From Guadua angustifolia (Eukaryota > Streptophyta > Magnoliopsida > Poales > Poaceae): a stretch of 64,000 bases of DNA. Positions within the stretch are counted from its first letter, which is position 1, and every line of letters starts with the position of its first letter. Positions 44,588-58,200 of this stretch are shown in pieces. Location: contig CM070505.1 in NCBI GenBank assembly GCA_036346375.1, forward strand, positions 54,372,626 to 54,436,625, written 5' to 3'. Both the position numbers and the translations under genes were made by a program. Under the pieces are notes generated by a model. That model was not told the origin of the DNA and did not search any database. It saw only the letters and a program-made list of their open reading frames with translations.

Positions 44588-46300
44588 ATGGCGCGGCGAG
44601 ATGCGGATGGCGTGATCCCCGACCCTGAAGATGCTTCGCGAATGGTGCATGTCGCCATCAACCAAGCCATAACCGCCCTCCGTGAGAGATCGAGAGAAGG
44701 CAGCGCGTCTCTGGCCCCGAGCTCCCTCGCGGGAGGCGCCTCGCCTTCTCGCCGGGTCATGGCCGACCCGGTAGGGCGAGGTTGGAGCTTTGGCGAGCCA
44801 CGGCGAAAAACTCGTCGGGACTGCGACCAAGGTCATGCCTCCGCAGACCAAAAGTCAAGACTCGAGGACCGCTCCCAGAAGAGTGATGACAATTCATCAC
44901 GCCGTCGCCAATGCGCCCGACGGACGCCTCCCCCGCGGGAGGCGCCCTCTCGCCAGCAGCGGTCTCGGGACGTTGCCTTGGCGCCGCCCGCGCGCCGTCC
45001 CTGACCTGCGCGCCAAGTAGGGTCAGGCTCGAGCCAAGCCACACGAGCTCCGAGTCGACCGGCAGCCGGTCTGAGGGTCTTTCCCCAGACGTTCCTCCCA
45101 AGCGCCGTAGGGTCCAGGACCGCCTGCGTTACCTACCAGGTGACTCCCGAGCCCGGCATCGTGGTCGTTCCCATTGAAGGTCGGGACGCCCGGCGTGCTC
45201 GACTCGAATCGATAGCGGCGAGGACCTTGTCGGCAGCGACTACACCGGCCGCGCCTATCGACCTCTGGTACGCACGGCGTATTCCAACGACCTTCGTCGC
45301 GTGCGCTGGCCAGCTCGGTTCAAGCCGGCGTTGATAGAGTGCTTCGATGGGACTAAGAACCCCGATGAGTTCCTGTCTATTTACTCGACTGCCATCCTGG
45401 CGGCCGGAGGCGACGAACTCGTGATGGCAAACTACCTCCCGACCATGCTGGACGGTGCCGCACAAACCTGTCTCTTCAACCAGAAGCCTGGTTCCTTCAA
45501 GTCGTGGCGCCAAGTCCAGAGCGCCCTCGCTCAACTTCGAGTTATTCTGGCGGCAGGGAGGGAGAAGGACTTAGATCGCGTCATCCAGGGCAAGGGCGAG
45601 CCGCTTCGTGACTTTGTACGGCGGTTCATCTGCATGAGAAACCTGATCCCGAGTATCTCCGATGAAGCCATCATAAAGGCCTTCAAGTTTGGCGTCCGCA
45701 ACCGGCGCCTTACCGAAGATCTGGAGATCACCTCGAGGCTCAGTATCAACAAGCTGTTCCGCATGGCGGAAGCGGTATCTGAATCACGGACGCTGCATTT
45801 CGGCTGAAACACGACTACGACCAAGGTAAGCAGTCCGAACCACGGTGGCCGTCCAACTCCAAGCGCCGACCACGGCCCGCGACCAAGCGGAAGCGCGACC
45901 GCGAACCTGATGGGGGTTGCGGGTGATCGTGTCGGCCGATGGCCAGCGCGAGGTTCTCGAAGTTCGAGACCAGGCCCGGGAGGGATCCAGACCCCGCCAA
46001 GGCCGGCCTCGACCTCGCCGAACGAAATCGGCCCAGCGGGAGGGGCGGCCTTCGGCCGCCAGGTCGGCGCCCGAGGTATGATGAAGCGAAGTTTTGCCTT
46101 TTTCACAGGGCAGCCGGCCACGACCTGCGAACTGCCGGACTGGCGAGGCAAGCTAGATACCTTCTCGATGGCGAGGAGATGCCGTCTTTGCCAAAGAGGG
46201 CCGCCAACGGACGGGGTGAAGCGCCGGGCGGATGCGGCGACACCGCCTGAAATTCCAGCAGGGCGAGCGCCAGATTGACGTCATCTTCGGTGGCTCGGCG
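44588..46300 (+). pseudogene. gag: Grande-like gag
   Basis: The ATG at 44588 begins an N-terminal region of about 138 codons, rich in Arg and Ser. The capsid-like gag domain is the open stretch 45301-45807: F-D-G-T-K-N-P-D-E-F-L near 45345, G-S-F-K-S-W near 45490, L-R-D-F-V-R-R-F near 45606. A Tat-type zinc region follows near 46092 (F-C-L-F-H-R-A-A-G-H-D), and L-A-R-Q-A-R-Y-L after it. The three parts are in different frames, so at least two frameshifts separate them. Confidence 0.78.
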
Positions 46301-46429
46301 GCTTATCAGTCCCGGCGCGAGCTCAAGGCCGCCTCGCGCACCATCGGCCAGGTTGCCGCCGGGAAGCCCATCGAGCAGCACTGCAAGTGGGCTGGTGCCA
46401 CCATCACCTTCTCCCCAGAAGATGCCCAC

Positions 46430-46865
46430 CAAGGTATGGCCCGAGACCTGAAGACCGCCTTGGTCGTGACCCCGACCATCAGCAACACCGTGGTCGGGCG
46501 CGTCATGGTTGATGGCGGCAGCTCCTAAACTTCTTTGCGGTGGGGCACTCGGCCGGATCTGAGATAGCCGGTCGAAGGTCAAGAACATTGTTGTCCCCTT
46601 CTTCGGGATTGTCCCTGGGAGCTCGACCACCCCCTTGGGGCAAGTGGTCTTGCCCGTCACCTTCGGTGACTCGACCAACTTCCGCACTGAAATGATCACC
46701 TTCGAGGTGGTCGAGGGGGACCTCCCGTACAACGCCATCCTCGGGCGGCCTACTCTGGTCAAGTTTATGGCGGCCAACCACTATGGCCATCGGTGCATGA
46801 AGCTCCCAGGTCCCCACGGCATCATAACTGTGCGGGGTGACCTCCAAGCGGCGCTGCGGATCTGA
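46430..46865 (+). pseudogene. pol: Grande-like aspartic protease
   Basis: The retropepsin site M-V-D-G-G-S-S is at about 46505-46526, followed by a frame change. L-G-Q-V-V-L-P-V-T-F-G and L-P-Y-N-A-I-L-G-R-P then match the same domain of the Retand-like element (32745-33263). It is broken by one frameshift and ends at a TGA before the RT linker. Confidence 0.78.
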
Positions 46866-47039
46866 AACCAAGGCCTGGCCCTTGCCGCATGCTACCCAGC
46901 GAGGCCCGTGAGGCCATGGTGGCGCTCGGCAGGCGGCGATCCAGCCTAAGCGAGAACGAAGGCATGCCACTCGAGGAAGCGACCCGACCAAGTGCATCCA
47001 TGTTTCGGGTGGTGAGTTCCAAATAGGAACTCGAGCTCG

Positions 47040-47798
47040 TCACCTTCCTCCGCGCCAACAAAAGCATATTCGCTTGGGAGCCAGCGGACATGCCGGGCGT
47101 CCCAAGGGAGGTGATCGAGCATAAGTTACAGGTGAAACCCGACTCTCGACCTGTGCGCCAGAAGCTGCGTCGTTTCTCCCCCGAGAAGGTCGCGGTCATC
47201 AAGGACAACCTTGACAAACTCTTGAAGGCCGGCTTCATTCGCGAGATCGACTACTCCGAGTGGCTGGCCAACCCGGTTATCGTCTAGAAGAAGGGCGGGA
47301 AGTGGAGAATGTGCGTGGACCACACGGGGCTGAACTCGGCCTGCCCGAAGGACAACTTCCCGATCCCGCGCATCGACCAGATCGTCGACTCCACAGCAAA
47401 TGCCAAGATGCTAAGCTTTTTGGACGCCTATTCAGGGTACCATCAAATCAAACTGGCGGTTGACGATGAAAGTAAGACATCGTTCATCACGCCGTTCGGC
47501 ACTATCGCTACGACCAAGTCATTTGAGTGCGCGAATGCGGGGCCACGTTCGGCGTCGATGACCGGGCGTTCGACCCTCGGTCGGCGGAACCTTGAGGTCT
47601 CGTGGGCGACATCATCGTCAAGAGCCCTTCCGAGGGCGACCACGTTCGGGACCTCGAGGAAACCTTCAACAACCTGAACAGGTACATGATTGGGGGCTCG
47701 GGGGTTGGCCCAAACCCAGAGAAGATCGAGGCGATCGAGATGATGGCACCCCCGACCTCGGTCAAGCAGGTGCAGAGCCTCACCGACCACATGGCATT
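47040..47798 (+). pseudogene. pol: Grande-like reverse transcriptase, N-terminal part
   Basis: R-P-V-R-Q-K-L-R-R-F near 47147 and K-A-G-F-I-R-E-I near 47228 are followed by TAG at 47285-47287 (probably CAG). Then come W-R-M-C-V-D-H-T-G-L-N near 47303 and L-D-A-Y-S-G-Y-H-Q-I near 47420. The catalytic Y-V-D-D is destroyed: near 47600 one base is lost and the first Asp reads Gly before D-I-I-V-K-S. The frame ends at 47798, where the family-L element is inserted within the M-A-A-L-S-R-F string. Confidence 0.85.
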
Positions 47799-50700
47799 TG
47801 TCGGGACCGAATGTGCAAATTCGGACCCTCGTGTAATCGTGCACTAGTCGAGGATCACGCTAGTACACACGATCTCAACATAGATGAATATCACAATCAT
47901 ACAGTGGCGGAATAATAAAAGTAACACAATTGTAAAATATAAACTATTGGGCGACCTTAAGGTCAACCTTACACATGTGAGGCCTTGGCGGCTTCAACTC
48001 CAAATAAATAGCATTGAGCGAAGAGCGTCGGTGAACCCCTCCAATATACCACGAGGCATCCGCGAGGTTCGACTCCTAGATAATCGCCTTCTTGAGAACT
48101 TCTCCTTCTTGAAGACAAAGACTTCTCCTCAACTGGTGATGTTTTGTTAAAGCAAGGGTGAGTACACCACCGTACTCAACAAGTCATGCCAGAATGCGGT
48201 TCTATTACTACATGCATGGCTTATTCCAAAGGAATGGTGAATGGTTCTTTGCAATAAGCGGCATTCACAATTAATCATAAATAGATAAGCGATAAAACAA
48301 GTAATACCAATAATAAATTTCGCAATCATTCTCAAGTGAAGCATTTCTCATCCTTAACCAAGTTCCATATCACGTTATCCACATTCCCAACCTCATTTTA
48401 TCAAAATCTAACCCTTATTTGTAATCCCCGAGCAATGCTCAATACAGTGAAAACGGCTATTGAATAGTTTTACACTCTGCGGAGGTTATACACTTTACCC
48501 ACAAGATATAATCAACTCACCACGTCGTAGTGAATCGCCATACAAGAGTATCACGAATGAGCGATCATAACAAAGCCTTTCCAAAGTTTCATCTAAACTT
48601 CGATCTTGCCGCTAAGGTTTCAACCTTTGGAGGGTGGTTACCACACCGGGGCCCCCCTCTTGCGCCATGTGAGTTCTCATTCCGCTTCTCGGGCCTCACA
48701 CCACCACAGCAAGTACCAAAGAATAGATTTCACGATTTACTCAGCTAGGTCCGTCCCATTCCGGAACTTGTGGTTGTATGAAAGACTTCAGTCAAAGGCT
48801 CGCAAGGTTAAGTCCTTAGTTGACCGAGGCAAGACTAATCAAAAGTTCATCACATCAACATGTCATAATACCAAATGCGACCGCCCAATTGCCACTCTTG
48901 GGCCACCGGAAACAATCTTGCCACTTGCCTCAGTCTAAATCACTTTCCCACCCTATTTCTTTACCATGCACCACGTGCCATCATCAACTCAATAACACAT
49001 GTCACATTCTCAAAAACACGTTTCATATCTCTTTAAGTCAATATTAACTTTAATTTTCCAAAATCATGACAAAGCTCATTGGCGGGGCTAAGCACACTAC
49101 ATACGGTCTAATTAATCCATGTTGGCAAATTATTAATGTCAACTATTAACCCACAATCTAGGGTGACAAATGAATCATGGCATACAAATAATAGCGACAA
49201 AGGTGGCAATAACAAGTAGGTTGATTATCTAATCCCGATTAATTGAAATCGGTTTATTTCAAACTAGCATGCAATAATTTCAAGCGAAATAATTTTAAAA
49301 CATGGGATCAATATGGTCAAAGCACAACTTGCTGGCCCTTGCAATTTTATTATTCTTTACTCTTTATCTTGATCCTTGATCCTCGATCTTCAATCTCCAT
49401 TGCTTGATTCTCGGCTCCTTCAAGCGACTTAAAACAACAGCGTCTAACGATAAACAAACACAAATACAACAAAACTCAAAAGGCAAATCAAGTAAACTCC
49501 AAATTAAGAGCGAATAGCATTGGGCACAACGGCTTAGATGAAATTAGGAACTTGAATGGATTAGGTCGATGATTAGACAAAGAGAATAGCTTTGAGAAAA
49601 TACAGCGAAGAAAGATTAATAAGCGGGAAAGAAGGAATAATATTAGAAGAATATTTCCTTTGAAGTTATTATCGAGATTAGACGGAGACAATGACATTTG
49701 GGCTCTCGATCTATAGGCCGGGTCCATGAAGATCGTTAGTTCACAATGAACTAAGCAGATGCTCGAGGTCGACTTTCGTTAGTCGAACGACATAGTCAAC
49801 CAAAAGGAAGATAGGTGATAGACTAGATGCGGCACAAGAATATGACATATGGCCAATGGTCTATCGACCAAGACCACGAATGAATTCTAGGTTAATGGCG
49901 GATTAGAGTTTCAAGGATAAGACAAGGGCGGATGGGATCGATATCCACTATGGTCTTACGCCGGGGCGGAACTACGACAACGATGAGGCGGTTATAGACA
50001 GAATCGAGGCTGAACTCAGCGTGATGGCTAGATCACAATAAGGCGATAGAAAAGGTAAGGACATCACGTTAGGGCTTTCACTTGCATGCCCCATGCGATG
50101 GCAATGATCGATGAAACAAAGCGTTAACGGTGGAGCGTTAACGGTGGAGCGTTAACGGCGAGCGTTAACGGCGGGCGTTAACGATGAATATGAAGCGTTA
50201 ACAAAACACTTTTGAGATTACAGGATGGCGACCCTCGGTACAATGATAGGGATGGCGAGGTCATGACATGGCTCATGTTTGATTTGCGATCGGGTACACA
50301 TGTCGTGGCTATAGCGACAAATTGGACCAAAGGTTAAGTCCGGGTTTGAGCGAAAGCGATTCAAGGATGGATACACTTGGCATAGGGTAGGATGGTAGGG
50401 TTGGCTCTGCGATTAGAGATTACCAAGGATGGCAAACCGAAGCGCGAACGGTACAGCGGACTAGGCGAAAGGCGGCGGGTAGATACTAGTTTATGGCTTT
50501 GGCGGCAACGGAGATCAAATGAACTCCAAGGATGGCTTAAAACAGTAGGGTATGGACCTACGGACAGGATGACATGGTCACGACAATCCAAGATGGTTGG
50601 CGGCAAAAAGGCGGCAGCGGCGGCGGCGAAGGCGGCGACGGCGAATAAAAAATTTCGGTAGATGCAACAGCAAAGGGAAGTGTCCATCACGTAGAAGCGC

Positions 50701-51986
50701 GATGAGGCGAACTCAACAATATAGGCGGTTGGCGGCGACCCACGGATTGATCACAAACTGCCGATGAGCGGCTCTCGGGCTAATAGATCAAACGGTCATA
50801 ACTATTAAAGTACTGCATGAAACCTAACCAAATTTTACAGAGAGCTATCTGGGATCATTTGGCACAAAGTGACGTGAACGGATATGAGTTTTACCTTTTG
50901 GATCAGCGAGGAACGCACGACGAAGTTTCAGCCGTCCATAGCGATCTGATCGGGGAAGATTGATTTTCTGCGCCAATCCCTCCAGCAAAACCATGAGTTA
51001 GGGTGAGCACCGTGTAGGGGACATCAAGAGGAGCCTACCATAAAAATTTCACGGTCAAACTCGCAAAAACGAGGAGAACGGGCTCCGGCAAGATTTGATC
51101 TTTGGGCAGCCGTAACTTTTGATCCCGTGGATGAAATTGCACCAAATTTGGATGGGAGACAGAGGGTACCATAGAGCACGCCATGGCGAAGACGGATCTT
51201 GAAAAGAGTCGACGAGTTGATGGGGACGCGCCTCAAAGTTCAGCCGGCGTCTTGGCGGTGCTTCGGAGGATGAGGATGGATTTCTAGGGTTTGGGTGAGT
51301 TGATCTGAGGTGAGGACGTGTGGGAGAGGTCATGGGAGGTCTACTAGGGTTTGGGTGGCGGCTAGGTCAAGAAAAACGCAAAAACCGGCCTCATAGGCAT
51401 TTTATCGAGCAGTTGGCGTGCACTGCGCAAATTGGGGTGACGTGGCGCATTCTGGTGCGTCGGATCGGAATCGGAGGGCTGTGGCGGCTTCGGCGACGTG
51501 GCCGATCGAGAAGTCGACACGTGGCAGCGCGAGAAGGAGACACGTGGAAAACAGAATCCGAATTGAATTAGTTCTAGAAATTCATTTAATTCAAGAAAAA
51601 TAGAAAAATTATCAGAAAAATTCCAGAAAAATTCCAGAAAATATTTTGATACATTTTGAACTCAAATAAAATGTTTTCAGAAGAACTTTATTTTTTTCTT
51701 TTGAAATATTTAATTACTTTAAGTAAAAGGCTTAGTTTAAATTAATTCCAAATAATTCCAAATAAATTCCAATAATTCTAAAACAAAATATAAAAAAAAT
51801 CCTAGAAGCACAAGGAACCCAAATAAAACTGAATTTATTTTAATTGAAGTTTATATTAGTCAAATTAAATTACTTTGACTTTAGAAAATTCAGATTAAGC
51901 TTTAATTAAGCGAGAAAATTATCGCAAATTTTTGGGAGCTAAACTTCACAAAATATTTTTGAAAACCCAAATTTTGGGATGTTACA
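47799..51986 (-). repeat. 3' LTR of the family-L element
   Basis: The plus strand reads TGTCGGGACCGAATG to GGGATGTTACA. It is collinear with 55261-59432, differing by short indels and substitutions. It includes a GTTAAC minisatellite at 50134-50204. ORFs such as 50392-50661 and 51320-51571 recur in the other LTR by duplication and show no protein family. Confidence 0.92.
50134..50204. repeat. GCGTTAACGG minisatellite inside family-L LTR
   Basis: GCGTTAACGGTGGA-like units recur five to six times at a 12- to 14-bp period and contain the palindrome GTTAAC. The partner array is at 57573-57655 with more substitutions. Confidence 0.8.
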
Positions 51987-52000
51987 AACCTCCCCCCCTT
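51987..52000 (-). other. Polypurine tract of the family-L element
   Basis: The minus strand reads AAGGGGGGGAGGTT directly before the 3' LTR start TGTAACA. It sets the orientation of the element. Confidence 0.88.
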
Positions 52001-52975
52001 AACAAAATCTCGTCCCCGAGATTCAAGGCTGACTATAGAGATAGGATCAGGGGAACTCAACTCTTGAGACTTCCTCGAATCTTCCAAGCAACTGCACACT
52101 AGACAAGGTTAGTTCTGAGCAAGCGCTTGATAACATCCAAAATTTGCGGTGCTCTTAGTAATAAAATCCTTTTGCAATTGAGGCCGGCTCCCATAGGGTG
52201 ATTTTCTTACACTAAAGCACTTCTTACGCTAAGGCTCTTGGAACACATCACACATCCATCTTGGCGTTTACAGCAACCCCATTGACAGGTTTCCTTATAC
52301 ATTCTGAACACTTGATTTTACGCTTCTCGTAGAAAGCTGAACAAGCTGCATCGACGATGAAACTTACTTGAAATTCTGCGGTCTTGAGCAGAGACTTGAG
52401 CGACATTAGGTTTGTCTTGCACTATCTTTGTCGGCTTGACTCTCGAGTATTGGCTTGAACTCTATTTCAACTGGGTATTCCTTCACATTGGACTCAAGCT
52501 TCAACTATTCTTGATGTAATGGTATTGGTTTGTTGGCATACTGCTGCGGTAACTAGAGTAATTCTTGAGGAAGATAATTATCTTGTGTAGTTATTAAACA
52601 TACACAACAACTATTCCTTCGGATGTGATGGCGCATCCACCTTCTTGACTCAACCATAATGGAATAGACACGATCCTCCGTGTCTCCAACAAACTAAAGT
52701 TAACCTAATCACAACTTTATCTCGGGAACACTCTAGCTCCTCTTAGCGATTACATCTCTCGCCATGGACCCAAAGCGCCTTGCACATGGGTAACTAATTT
52801 AACTCGAGGCATAAACATCTCAAGCATTGATTTCCAATATGATAAGCTTTATTAAAACTTGATCTTAACAATGGACAAATTAACCATCGACGATTATTCT
52901 TGGCACTTGCGGCATGGCTTCATCTTGAAGCTTCACAATTCACTTTCTAAGCGCAAGTGTTTGGTAGGTGGAGGA
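52001..52975 (-). other. Family-L 3' internal non-coding region
   Basis: About 1 kb lies between gag and the polypurine tract on the minus strand. No protease, RT or other enzyme motif is legible in any frame; this is where pol would be expected in an autonomous relative. Confidence 0.6.
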
Positions 52976-54400
52976 CTAAGGTTTAAGTGGATAGGTATAA
53001 CATTTTTTTTTCCTGGGACAACTATTGGCAAAGTATCCCGGCTCATTGCATCTGAAGCAACACTTGACCGACATCTGTTGGCTTCCTCTTGACATAGCCT
53101 TAATCTTGGTAGGGGTAGAGCTGAGATTGATGCGATTCGCAGTGATCACTTTCTTCTGAGAGCAGTTATTAGCGAGATGTCCTGGCTGGCGACAAGCAAA
53201 GCAATTTCTAGACAATAAGCTTCTTCCTTGCGGACTTTTCACTAGGGTGGTGTTATGGAAACTCTAACCATCAGGGTGAAGCACAGGTGAAGGTGTCCCG
53301 AACAAAGGCTAAGCAGTACGGCAACTGAGTTGTTGAGGGCACTCCTTACTCGCTATTGCGGTGATCCTTCTTGACGAGCTTTCTGACGCTTGCGGTTGTC
53401 CTCCAATTCCTTGCACTCCTCTTCTAGATCAAGGGTCTTGTTAACCAATTACTCTTGCTTCAACTGACTCCTGGAGCAAGTTGGTTCCATAGTCTTATCA
53501 CTCACTCTTGGGGTTATAAACTTAACTAAAGAAATTTCTGGAATGATCATAGCTTCAGAAATTGTTTGACTCTTTTGTGGGCATTCCTTAACAAAATAAC
53601 CTAACTCACCACAATTGTAACATAAATGTTTTGGTCATCGTCTTTGGGTTCTTTGGGTCATTCTCTAGCCAGTGTCCTCGTTTATCACACAAAGCAGTTC
53701 CATGGTGACCAAGTATCCTTGATTTCCTAAGGTAAGCAGATAGGGTTGACATGTTTCTTCTTCGTTTCTTCACGTGGCATAGCAAGTACGGATGGCAATC
53801 CTTCTCTTTTCGCTAACTCTTGAGCAATGGCGCTTGAAAATTCATCGATGCCGAGTCACAGCGGTCACTATTGGATCGAGGGGCGATCTTTGGACAATGA
53901 TCTTAGCCTTCACAAAGATAGCGGTGATGTTGTTTATAGGACCTTCTCCAATTAGTGGTTTCCTTCACAGCTAGAACAATTAATTGCATGTTCATCGGTG
54001 TGTCCTAATTTGCCTAGCGGATGCATGTACGGTCTTGATTGGTTTGGTTGACAACACTTCAAGAACAACGTCTGGTATGGCATCGGGTGTGGAGGTACCA
54101 TTCTTCCTTGTCTTACTGTTGTTTCATTGTCTTCCGATGACGTGAAGAGCTGACGAAAGGCGGTGGTAAACTCTAACCAAGTGATGGTATGTTCATCCTT
54201 AGAGGTGGTGTAGAAACTCTTCCACCAGACTAATGCATTTCCTTCTAACTGGCACGTAGCGTAGGGAACTTTCTCTTTTTCTTCACATTACACCAAAGCC
54301 AGCTTCTCTTCTATGATGCGAAGCCAAATTTCTGCATCTCTAGGAGTGGTTGATCCATCAAATGTGGGCGGTTTGGTCTTCATGAACAAGGTAATCTTTG
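52976..54400 (-). pseudogene. gag: Family-L gag with three zinc knuckles
   Basis: On the minus strand the gag core is legible at about 54385-54130: K-P-P-T-F-D-G-S, A-E-I-W-L-R, Y-A-T-C-Q-L-E-G-N-A-L-V-W-W and T-W-L-E-F. A stop lies inside it near 54285. Zinc knuckles follow in order: C-Y-N-C-G-E-L-G-Y-F-V-K-E-C (about 53620-53580), a partial C-D-K-R-G-H-W near 53680, C-F-A-C-R-Q-P-G-H-L-A-N-N-C (about 53205-53163) and C-F-R-C-N-E-P-G-Y-F-A-N-S-C (about 53064-53019). Two of the knuckles have Tyr in place of His. The core resembles gag of Ty3/gypsy chromovirus-type elements. Frameshifts break it, so even gag was probably supplied in trans. Confidence 0.78.
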
Positions 54401-55243
54401 ACTATGAACAGGGGGTTGCGACTTCAATTGGGGAGGGATTGATGTTGGCACTAATAACATTCATCTATTGCATCATTGTCTACATAAGCAAAGTCTAAGT
54501 GGTGAACAATCGATCCAAGTTTTGAATTGTCACGCTTGAGTACGATGGGCCAATTTCTTGGTCACTATCTGCTTTATGCTTGACACGATAGTAGCAAGCC
54601 CGAACTAACGTGATCTGCCCCAGAGTCACTACTGCGGTCGATCCTTTCCAATTGTTGACCACTCCAGGGTTTAGGTAAGAGGGAATAGCATAGATGAGGT
54701 TCATGAATCCTAGTGCAGAAGCAAGTTTAACCCAAAAACTTATACAAACATTATTAATAACTTGGTATGGTTGCTTATCCAAGCCTAAAAGCTCATAGCA
54801 TATCTTGCACTCAACAAACAAGGAAAACCAAATTAACCTAAACACACAATAATCTACCGTATAAGAGGGTAACACTTCTATCTTAGGCAGAGCGACTCTC
54901 ACATGAGTCTCAGCTGCTCTGGCACTTGGTTCTTCTAGCCACGGAACACTTCATCGATCCACTTTTCTTGAGTTAAGCGATTCTGTCTTCACGATCTTGA
55001 GTTGGCGGCGACACCAGCGCTTTCTCCTTAAGTGTGAAACAACGATAACTATTTGGAATAACTCAGATAAGATCTTCATTTAAAACAACGGGAAAGATAG
55101 AAATTTTCAGCAAGGAGAAAAGAAAAGAAGAATAGGACAAGTCAAGAACTTATCATTCTTTCAAGTTAAAATTTTCTTTGAGAAAATAATTTTGAAGTTC
55201 TAAGAGCGACCAATCTATCTAGGGTCAAGACCTCAGTCGGTAT
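54401..55243 (-). other. Family-L leader region
   Basis: Sequence between the primer site and gag. A 135-codon minus-strand ORF (54495-54902) shows no recognised domain; it includes moderately hydrophobic stretches but no clear membrane-protein architecture. Confidence 0.5.
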
Positions 55244-55256
55244 GGCTCTGATACCA
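55244..55256 (-). other. Primer binding site of the family-L element
   Basis: The minus strand reads TGGTATCAGAGCC four bases after the 5' LTR end, complementary to initiator tRNA-Met. It confirms that 55261-59432 is the 5' LTR. Confidence 0.92.
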
Positions 55257-55260
55257 CCTC

Positions 55261-58200
55261 TGTCGGGACCGAATGTGCAAATCGGACCCTCTGTGTATTC
55301 TGCACTAGTCGAGGATCACGCTAGTGCACTGATCTCAACATAGATGAATATCACAATCATACATGGCGGAATAATAAAAAGTAACACAATTGTAAAATAT
55401 AAACTATTGGGCGACCTTAAGGTCAACCTTACACATGTGAGGCCTTGGCGGCTTCAACTCCAAATAAATAGCAGTGAGCGAAGAGCGTCGGTGAACCCCT
55501 CCAATATACCACAGGCATCGCGGAGGTTCGACTCCTAGATAATCGCCTTCTTGCAGAACTTCTCCTTCTTGAAGACAAAAACTTCTCCTCAAGCTGGTGA
55601 TGTTTTGTTAAAGCAAGGGTGAGTACACCACCGTACTCAACAAGTCATGCATGAATGCAGTTCTATTACTACATGCATGGCTTATTCCAAAGGAATGGTG
55701 AATGGTTCTTTTGCAATAAAGCGACATTCACAATTAATCATAAATAGATAGAAGCGATAAAACAAGTAATACCAATAATAAATTTCGCAATCATTCTCAA
55801 GTGAAGCATTTCTCATCCTTAACCAAGTTCCATATCACGTTATCCACATTCCCAACCTCATTTTTATCAAAATCTAACCCTTATTTGTAATCCCGAGCAA
55901 TGCTCAATCTGTGAAACACGGCTATTGAATAGTTTTACACTCTGCGGAGGTTATACACTTTACCCACAAGATATAATCAACTCACCACGTCGGTAGTGAA
56001 TCGCCATACAAGAGTATGCGAATGGCGATCATAACAAAAGCCTTTCCAAAGTTTCATCTAAACTCGATCTTGCCCGCTAAGGTTTCAACCTTTGGAGGGA
56101 TGGTTACCACACCTGGGCCCCCTCTTGCGCCATGTGAGTTCTCATTCCTTCTCAGGGCCTCACACCACCACAGCAGTACCAAAGAATAGATTTCACAGTT
56201 TACTCAGCTAGGTCCGTCCCATTAGGAACTTGTGGTTGTATGAAAGACTCAGGTCAAAGGCTCGCAAGGTTAAGTCCTTAGTTGGCCGAGGCAAGACTAA
56301 TCAAAAGTTCATCACATCAACATGTCATAATACCAAATCGACCGCCCAATTGCCACTCTTGGCCCACGGAAACAATCTTGCCACTTGCCTCGGTCTAAAT
56401 CACTTTCCCACCCTATTTCTTTACCATGCACCACGTGCCATCATCAACTCAATAACACATGTCACATTCTCAAAAACACGTTCCATATCTCTTTAAGTCA
56501 ATATTAACTTTAATTTTCCAAAATCATGACAAATCTACGTGGCGGGGCTAAGCACACTACATACGGTCTAATTAATCCATGTTGGCAAATTATTAATGTC
56601 AACTATTAACCCACAATCTAGGGTGACAAATGAATCATGGCATACAAATAATAGCGACAAGGTGGCAATAACAAGTAGGTTGATTATCTAATCCAGATTA
56701 ATTGAAATCGGTTTATTTCAAACTAGCATGCAATAATTTCAAAGCGAAATAATTTGAAAACATGGGATCAATATGGTCAAAGCACAACTTGCTGGCCCTT
56801 GCAATTTTATTATTCTTTACTCTTTTATCTTGATCCTTGATCCTCGATCTTCAATCTCCACTTGCTTGATTCTCGGCTCCTTCAGCGACTTAAACAGCGC
56901 GTCTAACGATAAACAAACACAAATACAACAAAACTCAAAAGGCAAATCAAGTAAACTCCAAATTAAGAGCGAATAGCATTGGGCTGCGGCTTAGATGAAA
57001 TTAGGAACTTGAATGGATTAGGTCGATGATTAGACAAAGAGAATAGCTTTCGGAAAATACAGAAGAAAGATTAATAAGCGGGAAAGAAGGAATAATATTA
57101 GAGAGAATATTTCCTTTGAAGTTATTATCGAGATTGGACGGAGACAATGACATTTGGGCTCTCGATCTATAGGCCGGTCCATGAAGATCGTTAGTTCACA
57201 ATGAACTAAGCAGATGCTCGAGGTCGACTTTAGTTAGTCGAGCGGCATAGTCAACCAAAAGGAAGATAGGTGATAGACTAGTGCGGCACAAGAATATGAC
57301 ATATGGCCAATGGTCTATCGACCAAGACCACGAATGAATTCTAGGTTAATGGCGGATTAGAGTTTCAAGGATAAGACAAGGGCGGATGGGATCGATATCC
57401 ACTATGGTCTTACGCCGGGGCGGAACTCGACAACGATGAGGCGGTTATAATGAATCTGAGGCTGAACTCAGCGTGATGGCTAGATCACAATAAAGGCGAT
57501 AGAAAAGGTAAGGACATCACGTTAGGGCTTTCACTTGCATGCCCCATGCGATGGCAGCGATACGATGAAACAAAGCGTTAACGGTGGAGCGTTAGCGGTG
57601 GAGCGTTTGCGGCGAGCGTTAACGGCGGAACGTTAACGATGAATATGAAGCGTTAACAAAACACTTTTGAGATTACAGGATGGCGACCCTCGGTACAATG
57701 ATAGGGTAGCGAGGTCATGACATGGCTCATGTTTGATTTGCGATCGGGTACACATGTCGTGGCCTTAGCGACAAATTGGACGAAAAGGTTAAGTCCGGGT
57801 TTGGCGAAGCGATTCAAGGATGGATACACTTGGCATAGGGTAGGATGGTAGGGTTGGCTCTGCGATTAGAGATTACCAAGGATGGCAAAGCGAACGCGAA
57901 CCGATGCAGCGGACTAGGCGAAAGGCGGCGGGTAGATACTAGTTTATGGCTTTGGCGGCAACGGAGATCAAATGAACTCAAGGATGGCCAAAACAGTAGG
58001 GTATGGACCTACGGACAGGATGACATGGTCACGACAATCCAAGATGGTTGGCGGCAAAAAGGCGGCCAGCGGCGGCGGCGAAAGCGGCGACGACGAATAA
58101 AAAAATTTGGTAGATGCAACAGCAAAGGGAAGTGTCCATCACGTAGAAACGCGATGAGACGAACTCAACAATATAAGCGGTTGGCGGCGACCCACGGATT

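Noticed and set aside
50392..50661. ORF present twice, here and at 57845-58219, suggesting a conserved gene
   Set aside because: Both lie at the same position of the two LTRs of one element, so the conservation is duplication. The C-termini differ by frameshift and no family is recognisable.
50361..50690. Alanine-rich runs and GGC repeats as a host transcription-factor gene
   Set aside because: They are part of the family-L LTR (GGCGGC-rich tract near 50600-50640), repeated at 58060-58090, with no exon structure.
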